From Sediminibacterium sp. UBA657 (lineage in GTDB: Bacteria; Bacteroidota; Bacteroidia; Chitinophagales; Chitinophagaceae): 64,000 nt of DNA. Made by a program: the position numbers and the translations under genes. Every line of letters begins with the position of its first letter. The first letter of the stretch is position 1. The notes beneath the pieces are model-generated. The model was given only the letters and a program-made list of their open reading frames with translations, was not told where the DNA came from and did no database searches. The stretch spans positions 46,243 to 110,242 of the forward strand of contig DBOB01000031.1 of the NCBI GenBank assembly GCA_002299885.1, read 5' to 3'. Shown piece after piece: positions 17,017-25,859 of this stretch.

Positions 17017-17074
17017 TTCGCTTTTCGAAACAAGAATTTGTAGGGGTTTCTAAAAAACAATTTAATTTTACATC

Positions 17075-17581
17075 ATGTCAGAGCCCTTTATCAACAAAGT
17101 AGCAGAGAGCGGTTTAATTAGCTTAGACCTTGCGCAATATATTCCAAATAACGAAATAGTTGTTTTTGATATAAAGCCCTACTTGTTTATGGAACTAATT
17201 CTTAAAGAGAAAGATTTTCGCGCAAGTTTATCTTCAATAGACTGGACACAATTTGAAAATAAGATTGTAGGTATTTTTTGTAGTACAGATGCGATTATTC
17301 CAATGTGGGCGAACATGTTGATTGTTGCTAATCTTTCTCCTTTTGCAAAAGCTATTTATTTTGGTGATGAAAATAAAACAAGAGAGTTGGTTTTATTAGA
17401 GGAGATACAAAAGATTGATGCCAATACATTTATTGATCAACGTGTTGTTGTAAAAGGCTGTGGTGATACACCTATTGGAGAATCTGCGTTTATTGCGATT
17501 ACGCAAAAGCTTCGACCAGTTGTAAAAAGCATTATGTATGGGGAACCCTGCTCAACTGTGCCTGTTTATAAAAAGAAATAA
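17075..17581 (+). CDS. DUF2480 family protein
   Basis: A 168-residue cytosolic protein that I recognise as DUF2480, a Bacteroidota-restricted family of unknown function. Recognisable parts are the N-terminal INKVAESGLI-LDL segment, WANMLIVANLSPFA near residues 89-102, and VVKGCGDTPIGESAF near 126-140 with the family's conserved Cys-Gly. There is no signal peptide or membrane segment. It stands alone between the ppiD terminator and convergent nadD. The function is unknown. Confidence 0.8.
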   Translation: MSEPFINKVAESGLISLDLAQYIPNNEIVVFDIKPYLFMELILKEKDFRASLSSIDWTQFENKIVGIFCSTDAIIPMWANMLIVANLSPFAKAIYFGDENKTRELVLLEEIQKIDANTFIDQRVVVKGCGDTPIGESAFIAITQKLRPVVKSIMYGEPCSTVPVYKKK

Positions 17582-17639
17582 TTAAATATTTTTTTATAAT
17601 GCTTTTTTAATTTTTCTTCTTTTCATCTGCCTTCACAAA

Positions 17640-18212
17640 CTATCCTTTAAAATAATTATTTCTTTCAATTTCTAGTCTTACTTGTTCCGGCACTAGATAA
17701 CGAATTGTTATACCATCTTTACAATTATTGCGTATAAGCGTTGCGGATAATTCTAACATAGGGGCTTCTAAGTATTGCATATCGGCTCCATAATCTTCAG
17801 TAATATCAAAGCCAGGTCTTCTATAAACAATGAATTGATAATTTTTTACAAGCGCTTCAAAGTTTTTCCATTTAGGTAAATTTTGAAAACTATCACTTCC
17901 CATGATCACATGAAATTGATGTTGAGGATATTTTTCTTGTAAATAAGTTAATGTATCAATAGTGTAAGAGGGCTTCGGTAATTTAAACTCAATATCACTC
18001 ACTTTAATTTGAGCATCATCCTCAATAGCCAATTGCGCCAAGTGTAAACGATCATATTCGTTTAATAAACTGGTTTGTGTTTTATGTGGATTTTGAGGAG
18101 AAACGACCAACCAGATTTGTTGTAAATCGGTATGATTTGCAATAAAGCTTGCAACCATTAAGTGGCCATGGTGTATGGGGTTAAATGAACCAAAAAATAA
18201 ACCAATTTTCAT
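17640..18212 (-). CDS. nadD: nicotinate-nucleotide adenylyltransferase
   Basis: A 190-residue cytosolic enzyme that adenylylates nicotinate mononucleotide to deamido-NAD. The N-terminal GSFNPIHHGH motif (8-17) binds ATP phosphates, and the middle has MGSDSFQNLPKWKNF, the substrate-binding segment of NadD. The usual C-terminal SSTxIR motif reads SATLIRN, a conservative variant. With the pnuC/NR-kinase pair near 7 kb it gives the organism two NAD entry routes in this window. FeoA lies 35 bp upstream on the same strand and may share its transcript. Confidence 0.93.
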   Translation of the reverse strand: MKIGLFFGSFNPIHHGHLMVASFIANHTDLQQIWLVVSPQNPHKTQTSLLNEYDRLHLAQLAIEDDAQIKVSDIEFKLPKPSYTIDTLTYLQEKYPQHQFHVIMGSDSFQNLPKWKNFEALVKNYQFIVYRRPGFDITEDYGADMQYLEAPMLELSATLIRNNCKDGITIRYLVPEQVRLEIERNNYFKG

Positions 18213-18247
18213 CTTAATGTGTTGATTTTCAGTTTGTTATATCTAAA

Positions 18248-18466
18248 CTAGGTAATAATAATACCTTCCGCCTCGTCGTTCCTTAAGCTTAATTGATAGC
18301 CGGCAACAGAAATTGAAATAGGATCGCCAAGGGGCGCTATTTGTTCAACCCTTATAGTTTCACCTGGGATACAGCCCATTTCCATCAACTTTAAAAATAT
18401 TTCATCGTTTTCAAAGGAATGAATGACACCTGACTCTCCAATTTTTAAATCTGACAATTTCTTCAT
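18248..18466 (-). CDS. FeoA family protein
   Basis: A 72-residue SH3-like protein from ATG 18466 (MKKLSDL). The FeoA pattern is clear: LxxLKIGESG at the start, LKLMEMGCIPGETIRVEQIAPLGDP in the middle, and SLRNDEAEGI at the end. FeoA assists FeoB-mediated ferrous iron uptake at the inner membrane, but no feoB is adjacent. An upstream ATG at 18487 in the same frame would add seven residues, but a -7 promoter box lies between the two, so the shorter start is preferred. Confidence 0.85.
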   Translation of the reverse strand: MKKLSDLKIGESGVIHSFENDEIFLKLMEMGCIPGETIRVEQIAPLGDPISISVAGYQLSLRNDEAEGIIIT

Positions 18467-18475
18467 AATAGACCA

Positions 18476-18483
18476 CAAAGATA
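18476..18483 (-). promoter_or_regulatory. -7 promoter element of feoA (minus strand)
   Basis: The minus strand reads TATCTTTG, an exact TAnnTTTG match, 9 bp upstream of the chosen feoA start codon. It decides against the longer start at 18487. Confidence 0.55.
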
Positions 18484-18559
18484 CCATTGTTTATATTTAA
18501 GTACTTACGAAATATGGAGCATTAAATTTCGTTATAAATACAATCAGTTTCAATGAATT

Positions 18560-18997
18560 ATGGGACAAACTATTTTTTTCAACAACGCGGATAAGACCAC
18601 CAGCCTTGGGTTTAGGACTAAACTAAAGACTTTTATCAATAAGCAGTGTCTTAAAGAGGGGGTTCGCATTGAAACACTCCAATATGTTTTTTGTTCTGAC
18701 GCCTTTGTGTTAGATATCAACAAGCGCTACCTTAATCATAATTACTATACCGACATCATCAGTTTTGATTTATCAGAGCAGAGTGGACACCTAATTGGAG
18801 ATGTATATATAAGTATTGATCGCGTTAAGGAGAACGCAAAAACCGAGGGGAGTCTGTACATGCATGAATTATTAAGGGTTATTTTTCATGGTGCCTTGCA
18901 TTTTTGCGGATATAAAGACAAAAAGCCGGCCGATGTGAAGACAATGCGTGCAATGGAGGATAAATGGCTGAAGGCGTATTTGAAAACCATATCCTAA
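18560..18997 (+). CDS. ybeY: endoribonuclease YbeY (rRNA maturation RNase)
   Basis: A 145-residue zinc-dependent single-strand endoribonuclease acting in 16S rRNA 3' processing and ribosome quality control. The zinc-binding motif HGALHFCGYKDKKPAD lies near residues 113-128; the third ligand position is Lys-Asp-Lys rather than Asp-His, a form I associate with Bacteroidota. The central SFDLSEQSGHLIGDVYISIDRV segment is typical. The stop codon abuts the first base of a parS-like palindrome. Confidence 0.92.
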   Translation: MGQTIFFNNADKTTSLGFRTKLKTFINKQCLKEGVRIETLQYVFCSDAFVLDINKRYLNHNYYTDIISFDLSEQSGHLIGDVYISIDRVKENAKTEGSLYMHELLRVIFHGALHFCGYKDKKPADVKTMRAMEDKWLKAYLKTIS

Positions 18998-19002
18998 TAT
19001 AA

Positions 19003-19018
19003 TGTTCCACGTGGAACA
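19003..19018. promoter_or_regulatory. parS-like centromere site 1
   Basis: TGTTCCACGTGGAACA is a perfect 16-bp palindrome that matches the ParB-binding parS consensus (TGTTNCACGTGNAACA). The perfect symmetry extends to 26 bp (18998-19023), starting directly after the ybeY stop codon. ParB loaded here would organise and segregate the origin region. Confidence 0.8.
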
Positions 19019-19043
19019 TTATAGAACCACCTATGAATATATA

Positions 19044-19125
19044 AATTGAGAAAATATACCTATTCCTTGGCTCTCCGCTCGCTACGCTCGAAGGTTCGCT
19101 ACGGAATAGTATATTATTCTCAATT
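19044..19125. repeat. imperfect palindromic element, copy 1
   Basis: Arms AATTGAGAAAATATACCTATTCC (19044-19066, written in parts) and its near reverse complement ending CTCAATT (to 19125) surround a GC-richer centre containing CGCTCGCTACGCTCG. Outer bases AGAACC at 19023 and GGTTCT at 19151 also pair. The element resembles copy 2 in inverted orientation. Confidence 0.6.
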
Positions 19126-19183
19126 ACTTATGATGTTAATACTAGTTAGAGGTTCTTGTGATTCGATATTGACCCAGGTTGAA

Positions 19184-19266
19184 TTATTAGAAAACAATAC
19201 AAATATTCGACGAACTTTCTAGCAAGGCGAGCAGAGAGGCGAAAATTTTGGTATTTTTTCTAATAT
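19184..19266. repeat. imperfect palindromic element, copy 2 (inverted)
   Basis: Arms ATTAGAAAACAATAC (from 19186) and GTATTTTTTCTAAT (to 19264) surround a centre with CAAGGCGAGCAGAGAGG. Its reverse complement aligns along its full length with copy 1: the arms read ATTAGAAAAAATACC against ATTGAGAAAATATACC, and the centres read CTCTCTGCTCGC against CTCTCCGCTCGC. Confidence 0.6.
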
Positions 19267-19322
19267 ATACCTGTAGAAGCGGATTTTAAAGAACACTTAT
19301 TAATAGAGGAAAAAATACAAGG

Positions 19323-19338
19323 TGTTCCACGTGGAACG
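19323..19338. promoter_or_regulatory. parS-like centromere site 2
   Basis: TGTTCCACGTGGAACG keeps the 14-bp core palindrome GTTCCACGTGGAAC of site 1 and differs from the consensus only at the last base. It lies 304 bp after site 1 and 36 bp before the mnmG start, overlapping the expected -33 region of the mnmG promoter. Confidence 0.75.
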
Positions 19339-19359
19339 TTTTATTTAATCATTCCATCT

Positions 19360-19367
19360 TATCTTTG
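19360..19367 (+). promoter_or_regulatory. -7 promoter element of mnmG
   Basis: TATCTTTG is an exact TAnnTTTG match 7 bp before the mnmG ATG, implying a very short or absent leader. The parS-like site 2 occupies the region where the -33 element would sit. Confidence 0.55.
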
Positions 19368-19374
19368 CAACCTT

Positions 19375-21243
19375 ATGTTTCCAAAATACAATGTCATAGT
19401 AGTAGGAGCGGGCCACGCAGGTTCTGAAGCCGCGGCGGCAGCGGCCAATATGGGCTCTAAGGTCCTATTGATTACTATGAATATGCAGACCATAGCACAA
19501 ATGAGTTGTAATCCTGCGATGGGAGGCATTGCGAAGGGTCAAATTGTGAGAGAGATAGATGCCTTGGGTGGATACAGTGGAATTGTGTCTGATTTAAGTA
19601 CGATTCAGTTTAGGATGTTGAATAAAAGCAAGGGCCCTGCAATGTGGAGTCCTAGAGCACAAAATGATCGACACTTGTTTGCTAGCAAGTGGAGAGAAAT
19701 GTTAGAGCTTACACCGAATGTTGATTTTTACCAAGATTCTGTAAATGAATTAGTTATAAAAAACGGAAAGGCGTGTGGGGTTAAAACCAGTATGGGCCAT
19801 GAAATTTTAGCCGACGCGGTGGTTATTACTAGTGGCACTTTTCTAAATGGCATCATGCATATTGGTGAAAAGCAAATGGGCGGCGGCCGTGTGGCGGAAA
19901 GAGCAGCTACGGGCATTACAGAACAGCTGGTTTCATTTGGCCTTGAATCTGATAGGCTAAAGACAGGAACACCTCCAAGGGTGGATGGAAGAAGCCTTGA
20001 TTATTCTAAAATGGAAGAACAAAAAGGAGACGAAGAGGTAGTAGGCTTTAGTTATATGGATATTCCAAGGGTTAAAGCGGCAGATCAGCGTTCTTGTTGG
20101 ATTACCTATACCGATTCAATCGTACACGATATTTTAAAAACCGGATTTGATAGAAGTCCAATGTACCAGGGCCGTATAGAAGGCGTAGGTCCAAGATACT
20201 GTCCAAGCATTGAAGATAAAATCAATCGATTTGCGGATAGAGAAAGACACCAATTATTCGTAGAACCAGAAGGCTGGAATACGGTGGAGGTTTATGTGAA
20301 TGGATTTAGTACAAGTTTACCAGAAGAGGTTCAGTATCAAGCACTTAGAATGGTTCCTGGCTTTGAAAACGCTAGAATGTTCCGTCCTGGCTATGCGATT
20401 GAATATGATTTTTTCCAACCTACTCAATTAAAGTACACACTTGAAACAAAGGCAATTGACAATTTATACTTTGCTGGACAAATTAACGGTACAACAGGTT
20501 ATGAAGAAGCGGCTTGTCAAGGGATGATGGCTGGCATGAATGCACATTTAAAAATCAATGAAAAGCCGCCATTTATTTTACAAAGAAGCGATGCCTATAT
20601 TGGAGTGTTGATAGATGATTTAATTAGCAAAGGAACAAATGAGCCCTATAGAATGTTTACTTCTAGGGCGGAGTTCAGAACCCTATTGCGTCAAGACAAT
20701 GCAGATTTAAGATTAACAGAAATATCTTACAATTTAGGTTTAGCAAGTATTGAGCGCATGCGCAAAGTACAAGATAAAAACAACTACGTAGCAGAGATAA
20801 AAAACACATTGAATACACATTCAATTGAACCAGACGAAATCAATGCATTCCTTGGTACCATTGATTCTGCGGCGATGACCGAAAAACAAAAAGCAGCTAA
20901 ATTAGTTTTAAGACCTAATATTAGTTTACAACAATTAATGGACCACTCGGTTTCATTAAACGAAAAACTACAAGGCAATGATCCTGATTATTTAGAGCAA
21001 GCAGAGATTCAAGTAAAGTATGAAAGGTATATAGAGAAAGAAAAAGAAATCGTTGAAAGAATGTCTGCACTTGAGCACAAGGTCATACCAGATAGTTTTG
21101 ATTATGATAAAGTGCCAGCGCTCTCTATAGAAGCAATGCAGAAGTTTAAAAAAATTAGACCATTCACCATTGGCCAGGCAAGCAGAATTAGCGGCGTGAA
21201 TCCTAGTGATATTCAAATTCTGATGGTCTACATGGGTAGATAA
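19375..21243 (+). CDS. mnmG: tRNA uridine-5-carboxymethylaminomethyl(34) synthesis enzyme MnmG
   Basis: A 622-residue FAD enzyme (GidA) that, with MnmE, modifies wobble uridine 34 of several tRNAs. The FAD-binding GAGHAGSEAA is at residues 11-20. Family motifs include MSCNPAMGGIAKGQ, RMLNKSKGPAMWSPRAQ, LKTGTPPR and GQINGTTGYEEAACQG. The C-terminal helical domain ends in RPFTIGQASRISGVNPSDI. Length is normal. In many bacteria gidA lies beside the origin and parS, and the flanking palindromes here fit that. Confidence 0.97.
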   Translation: MFPKYNVIVVGAGHAGSEAAAAAANMGSKVLLITMNMQTIAQMSCNPAMGGIAKGQIVREIDALGGYSGIVSDLSTIQFRMLNKSKGPAMWSPRAQNDRHLFASKWREMLELTPNVDFYQDSVNELVIKNGKACGVKTSMGHEILADAVVITSGTFLNGIMHIGEKQMGGGRVAERAATGITEQLVSFGLESDRLKTGTPPRVDGRSLDYSKMEEQKGDEEVVGFSYMDIPRVKAADQRSCWITYTDSIVHDILKTGFDRSPMYQGRIEGVGPRYCPSIEDKINRFADRERHQLFVEPEGWNTVEVYVNGFSTSLPEEVQYQALRMVPGFENARMFRPGYAIEYDFFQPTQLKYTLETKAIDNLYFAGQINGTTGYEEAACQGMMAGMNAHLKINEKPPFILQRSDAYIGVLIDDLISKGTNEPYRMFTSRAEFRTLLRQDNADLRLTEISYNLGLASIERMRKVQDKNNYVAEIKNTLNTHSIEPDEINAFLGTIDSAAMTEKQKAAKLVLRPNISLQQLMDHSVSLNEKLQGNDPDYLEQAEIQVKYERYIEKEKEIVERMSALEHKVIPDSFDYDKVPALSIEAMQKFKKIRPFTIGQASRISGVNPSDIQILMVYMGR

Positions 21244-21409
21244 TACATCGAAAACCACTCATCGCCATTTATCAAAAAAAGACCAGTTCCCCTTTGTTGA
21301 ATCGTTGTTTTTAGTAGCTTTAGAAAGACGAGTTTCCATCATTTCCCCAAAGTATTTTGGTGTAAAACTGGGGCCTTATTTTTTTATTCAAAACTAAAAT
21401 CAACCGCGT

Positions 21410-24400
21410 ATGAGGAGGATTATTTTATCTCTTCTTTTACTTGTAATTGGAGCAACTGCATTTTCGCAGGAGACTTTTCCAATTAATGGAGTGAGAGACA
21501 TGAGAACAGGTGTGTATGCATTTACCAATGCAACCATCGTTCAAAACGAAAAAACAAAAATTGAAAAAGGAACACTTGTGATTAAGCAAGGAAAAATTGT
21601 TGCAGTTGGTGCAGCAGTTGAAATTCCAAAAGAAGCAATTATTGTTGACTGTAATGGAAAGTTTATCTATCCTAGTTTTGTGGATCCTCTAACAGACTAT
21701 GGTGCGAATACACCAAAGCGTGGTGCAGCAGGATTTAACTTCGGCGCACCTGGACAATTTCTTTCTAATAAGCCAGGGGCATACAACTGGAACCAAGCAA
21801 TTAAGCCAGAAGTCAATGCAGTAGAGTCTTTCAGCATAGATGATGCAACAGCTGTTGGTTTTAGAAACAATGGTTATGGTGTTGTGTTCACGCACGTAAA
21901 AGATGGTATTGCAAGAGGAACAGGTGCTGTGGTTACTTTAGCGTCCACAAACGAAAACCAAACTATTTTAAAATCTAAAGCTGCACAAGTATTTTCTTTT
22001 GATAAAGGAACTTCTACACAAACATATCCAAGTAGTTTAATGGGCAGCATCGCTTTATTGCGCCAAACTTATTTAGATGCAAAATGGTATGCAACTAAGC
22101 CAGCTTCAGAGGGTGTAAATTTATCACTAGAAGCTTTCAATGCAAATGCTAGCTTACCACAAATTTTTGTAGCAGACGACAAGTGGTCTACATTAAGAGC
22201 AGATCGTATTGCAAAAGAATTTGGTACACAATATATAATTAGAGGCGCGGATAATGGTTATCAAAGAATAGACGAGTTGGCTAAAATAAAAGCGTCTTAT
22301 ATATTGGGTCTTGATTTCCCAGCTGCATTGGATGTGGAAGACGCGAATGATGCAAGATTTGTAGCCTTATCAGAAATGAAGCATTGGGAGTTGGCTCCAA
22401 CCAATCCTGCAGCATTTGAAAAAGCGGGCATCAGTTTTAGTATCAGCATGGCTGATATGAGAGACGGAAAGCAATTTTTGACTAATCTTAGAAAAGCGGT
22501 TCAATATGGACTTTCTGAGACAAAAGCTTTAGAGGCCTTAACAAAAACACCAGCACAACAAATTGGAGTATACGATCAGGTGGGTTCATTGGAAGTGGGC
22601 AAGTTGGCCAACTTCTTAATTACTACAGAGCCTATTTTTAACAGCAATGCAAAAATTATTGAAAACTGGATTCAAGGAAACAAGTTTGATGTGAACGGTT
22701 CAGAGTGGAACAGCTTTGCAGGTAAATATAAATTAACCGTTAATAATGCTGGTACAAAAACAGATTACACGGTTGAAATTAAAAAAGACTTATCAGCAAA
22801 TGTAATTGGGTCAGATACCGTAGCTGCAAAAATTGCAGTGAGCGATGCCTTGGTTAAAATAAGTTTTCCAGAAAAAAAAGGTCGTGGTGTTGAAAGCATT
22901 CGCCTAAGCGGTGTGATTGCCAGCGGTGGATGGAATGGATTTGGAACAGATGCAAAAGGTGGTAAATTAACTTGGTCTGCAAGTCTTGTTACACCTGCAA
23001 CTGCAGCTGTGGAAGAAAAGAAAGCAGCAGAGCCAGTAAAATTAATTTCAAAAGTAACTTATCCATTTGTTGGATTAGGTAACGAAACCATCCCTCAACA
23101 AGAAACTATTTTAATTAAGAACGCTACAGTATTGACCAACGAAAAAGAAGGTACATTACAAAACACAGACGTCCTTTTAAAAGCAGGTAAAATTGCAAAA
23201 ATTGGAAAAGGATTAACAGAAACAGGAGCAAGAGTTGTAGACGGTACTGGTAAATATTTAAGTGCTGGTATCATCGACGAACACTCGCACATCGCTGCCT
23301 TATCCATTAACGAAGGTTCTCAATCAACTACTGCAGAAGTAAGGGTTGGTGACAATATGAATCCAGAGGACATTAATATATATCGCCAGTTAAGCGGCGG
23401 GGTGACTTCTTCTCATATTCTTCACGGAAGTGCGAACACAATTGGTGGACAAACACAATTGATTAAATTAAGATGGGGCGCTACAGACGAAGGATTGAAA
23501 TTTGCAGGCGCAGATCCATTCATTAAGTTTGCCTTAGGTGAAAACGTAAAGCGTACGACATCTACTAACAACAATCGTTTCCCTGATACGAGAATGGGTG
23601 TTGAAGAAGTGTTGACAGATGCATTTGATAAGGCGGTGGATTATCAAAAAGCGATGAAAGCAAATCCAACAACTACCAGAAGAGATTTAGAATTAGAGGC
23701 GTTGACGGAGATCATGAATAAAAAGCGTTTTATCACTTGTCACTCTTATGTACAAACTGAAATTACGTATGCAATGCGCGCGGTTGAAAAGTTCAAAGCT
23801 CATGGCTATGATTTTAACATCAACACTTTCACCCATATTTTGGATGGCTATAAAGTTGCAGATAAGATGAAAGTACATGGTGCTAGTGCAGCAACTTTCT
23901 CAGACTGGTTTGCATATAAAACAGAAGTGATTGATGCAATTGCATACAATGCTGCAATCATGCACAATGTTGGTGTAAACACAGTGATTAATTCTGATGA
24001 TGCTGAAATGGCGCGTCGTTTGAATCAAGAAGCAGGAAAGGCTGTTAAATATGGTGGCGTATCCGAAGAGGAAGCATTAAAGATGGTTACTTTAAACCCA
24101 GCAAAAGCGCTTCATGTAGATAACAAAGTAGGAAGTATCAAAGTGGGTAAAGATGCAGACGTAGTATTATGGAGCGAGCATCCATTAAGCATCTATGCAA
24201 AATCATTATACACTATAGTAGATGGTACTGTTTATTTTGATCGTGAAAAAGAAGCAGAGCGCAGTAAGCAAGTAACTGCAGAAAGAACGAAGCTGATCCA
24301 AAAAATGTTAGGCGATAAAAGAGCCGGCATGCCAACAAGACCAGCTACACCAACTACGCAAATATTATTAGAGTGTGGAGACCACGATCATAACGAAGGT

Positions 24401-24433
24401 CTTAACACTATTTACGAATCTCAAAAAAACTAA
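21410..24433 (+). CDS. secreted two-domain amidohydrolase family protein
   Basis: A 1007-residue secreted protein with a signal peptide (about 1-20, ending AFSQ). It holds two amidohydrolase-like units in tandem. In the first (about 25-440), the position where the HxH metal motif is expected reads YPSFVDPLTDYG, so the metal site is missing. The second (about 545-990) has GIIDEHSHIA near 618-627, later FTHILDGY and a VINSDDAEMARR Asp motif, so it looks catalytically complete. The linker (about 440-545) is beta-rich. Substrates of the family include cyclic amides and dipeptides, and none can be assigned here. The next amidohydrolase-like gene begins 3 bp downstream. Confidence 0.88.
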   Translation: MRRIILSLLLLVIGATAFSQETFPINGVRDMRTGVYAFTNATIVQNEKTKIEKGTLVIKQGKIVAVGAAVEIPKEAIIVDCNGKFIYPSFVDPLTDYGANTPKRGAAGFNFGAPGQFLSNKPGAYNWNQAIKPEVNAVESFSIDDATAVGFRNNGYGVVFTHVKDGIARGTGAVVTLASTNENQTILKSKAAQVFSFDKGTSTQTYPSSLMGSIALLRQTYLDAKWYATKPASEGVNLSLEAFNANASLPQIFVADDKWSTLRADRIAKEFGTQYIIRGADNGYQRIDELAKIKASYILGLDFPAALDVEDANDARFVALSEMKHWELAPTNPAAFEKAGISFSISMADMRDGKQFLTNLRKAVQYGLSETKALEALTKTPAQQIGVYDQVGSLEVGKLANFLITTEPIFNSNAKIIENWIQGNKFDVNGSEWNSFAGKYKLTVNNAGTKTDYTVEIKKDLSANVIGSDTVAAKIAVSDALVKISFPEKKGRGVESIRLSGVIASGGWNGFGTDAKGGKLTWSASLVTPATAAVEEKKAAEPVKLISKVTYPFVGLGNETIPQQETILIKNATVLTNEKEGTLQNTDVLLKAGKIAKIGKGLTETGARVVDGTGKYLSAGIIDEHSHIAALSINEGSQSTTAEVRVGDNMNPEDINIYRQLSGGVTSSHILHGSANTIGGQTQLIKLRWGATDEGLKFAGADPFIKFALGENVKRTTSTNNNRFPDTRMGVEEVLTDAFDKAVDYQKAMKANPTTTRRDLELEALTEIMNKKRFITCHSYVQTEITYAMRAVEKFKAHGYDFNINTFTHILDGYKVADKMKVHGASAATFSDWFAYKTEVIDAIAYNAAIMHNVGVNTVINSDDAEMARRLNQEAGKAVKYGGVSEEEALKMVTLNPAKALHVDNKVGSIKVGKDADVVLWSEHPLSIYAKSLYTIVDGTVYFDREKEAERSKQVTAERTKLIQKMLGDKRAGMPTRPATPTTQILLECGDHDHNEGLNTIYESQKN

Positions 24434-24436
24434 ACC

Positions 24437-25741
24437 ATGCAAAAGAAATATTTAAGCATTTTTGCTCTTGCGTTGTTAGGTTTAACTGCAAGTGCACAAG
24501 ACAATGTGTATCCAGCTGCAATACAAAAAGGGGTAACAGTCATCACACATGCAACAGTGCATGTAGGAAACGGAACCACTTTGACAGACGCGTCTATTGC
24601 GTTTGAAAATGGAAAAATTATTGGTGTGGGCAATGTTGCAATACCAACTGGCGCTAAGGTGATTGATGGAACTGGCAAACAGGTATATCCAGGTTTGATC
24701 CTTCCTACATCTGATTTAGGACTAAGAGAAATTAGTTCTGGCGTGCGTGGTAGTAATGATCATACAGAAATCGGAGAGAACAATGCAAACATTAGATCGA
24801 TTGTTGCATACAATACAGATTCAAAAATTATTGGCGTGTTACGTGAGAATGGTATTTTGTTAGCAGGTGTTGCGCCAGAAGGTGAATTGATCGAGGGTCA
24901 ATCAAGTGTGGTACAATTAGACGCATGGAATTATGAAGATGCTGCTTATAAAATGGACAATGGATTGTACATCAATATGCCAAGCTTGATGCCACGTCGT
25001 GGTGGTCGTATGGCATTTATGCGTCCGGGTCCAGGTGTCGATCCAGTAAAAGCGGCGATGGAAAAGATTGAAACTATCAAAACCTTTTTCACAGACGCTA
25101 AAGCGTATTACCAAGAAAAAACGCATGCTGCGAATAATTTAAAATTGGAAGCGGTGCGCGGTTTATTTGATGGCAAGCAAAAATTATTTGTACGCGCAAA
25201 CGAAGTAAAGCAAATGTTATTGGCAATGGACCTTGCAAAATCTTTTGGATTTAAATTGGTCATTGTGGGTGGAACAGAAGCCTATCAAATTGCAGATTTA
25301 TTGGCTGAAAATAATGTACCAGTTATTTTAGATCGTCAACATTCCTTACCAACGATGGAAGATGACGACGTAGATCAACCTTATAAAACACCAGCAACAT
25401 TGCAAAAAGCAGGTGTATTATTTTGTTTGAATGATACGCATGATCAAAGTCGTTTTCGTAACCTTGCTTTCAACGCTGGAACAGCTGCTACTTATGGCTT
25501 AACCAAAGAGCAAGCACTTTCTGCGGTGACTTTAAACGTTGCTAAAATTTTAGGTATCGACGACAAAACCGGTACGATTGAAACCGGCAAAGACGCGAAC
25601 CTTTTAATTGTGAATGGCGATTTATTAGATATGAAATCTAGTGTGATTGGCCAGGCTTTTATCCAAGGTCGTAATGTGTCTTTAGACAATAAAGGCAAGC
25701 AATTATATGAGCGCTACAAGCACAAGTATCAATTGAAATAA
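24437..25741 (+). CDS. secreted amidohydrolase-like protein lacking the metal motif
   Basis: A 434-residue secreted protein (signal peptide about 1-20, ending ASAQ) with the amidohydrolase composite fold: N-terminal beta sandwich (VTVITHATVHVGNG), barrel, and C-terminal TGTIETGKDANLLIVNGD. Where active enzymes carry HxH after YPGLI, this protein reads YPGLILPTSDLG, and other His ligands are not evident. It resembles the first unit of the upstream gene and is probably a noncatalytic partner or a divergent enzyme. It is cotranscribed with that gene (3-bp gap) and ends before a terminator. Confidence 0.85.
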   Translation: MQKKYLSIFALALLGLTASAQDNVYPAAIQKGVTVITHATVHVGNGTTLTDASIAFENGKIIGVGNVAIPTGAKVIDGTGKQVYPGLILPTSDLGLREISSGVRGSNDHTEIGENNANIRSIVAYNTDSKIIGVLRENGILLAGVAPEGELIEGQSSVVQLDAWNYEDAAYKMDNGLYINMPSLMPRRGGRMAFMRPGPGVDPVKAAMEKIETIKTFFTDAKAYYQEKTHAANNLKLEAVRGLFDGKQKLFVRANEVKQMLLAMDLAKSFGFKLVIVGGTEAYQIADLLAENNVPVILDRQHSLPTMEDDDVDQPYKTPATLQKAGVLFCLNDTHDQSRFRNLAFNAGTAATYGLTKEQALSAVTLNVAKILGIDDKTGTIETGKDANLLIVNGDLLDMKSSVIGQAFIQGRNVSLDNKGKQLYERYKHKYQLK

Positions 25742-25804
25742 ATTCAACCCCATTTGTTTACACTGCTATTTGAAATAGTAAAGTAAACGTGGAAAAATAA
25801 GTTT

Positions 25805-25844
25805 CCTCCCAGCTCGGTAAATCTGAACTGGGAGGATTTTTTTT
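25805..25844 (+). terminator. terminator after the amidohydrolase pair
   Basis: An 8-bp stem (CCTCCCAG/CTGGGAGG) with a 15-base loop is followed by a run of eight T. Confidence 0.75.
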
Positions 25845-25859
25845 GGCTAACTTAGCAGC

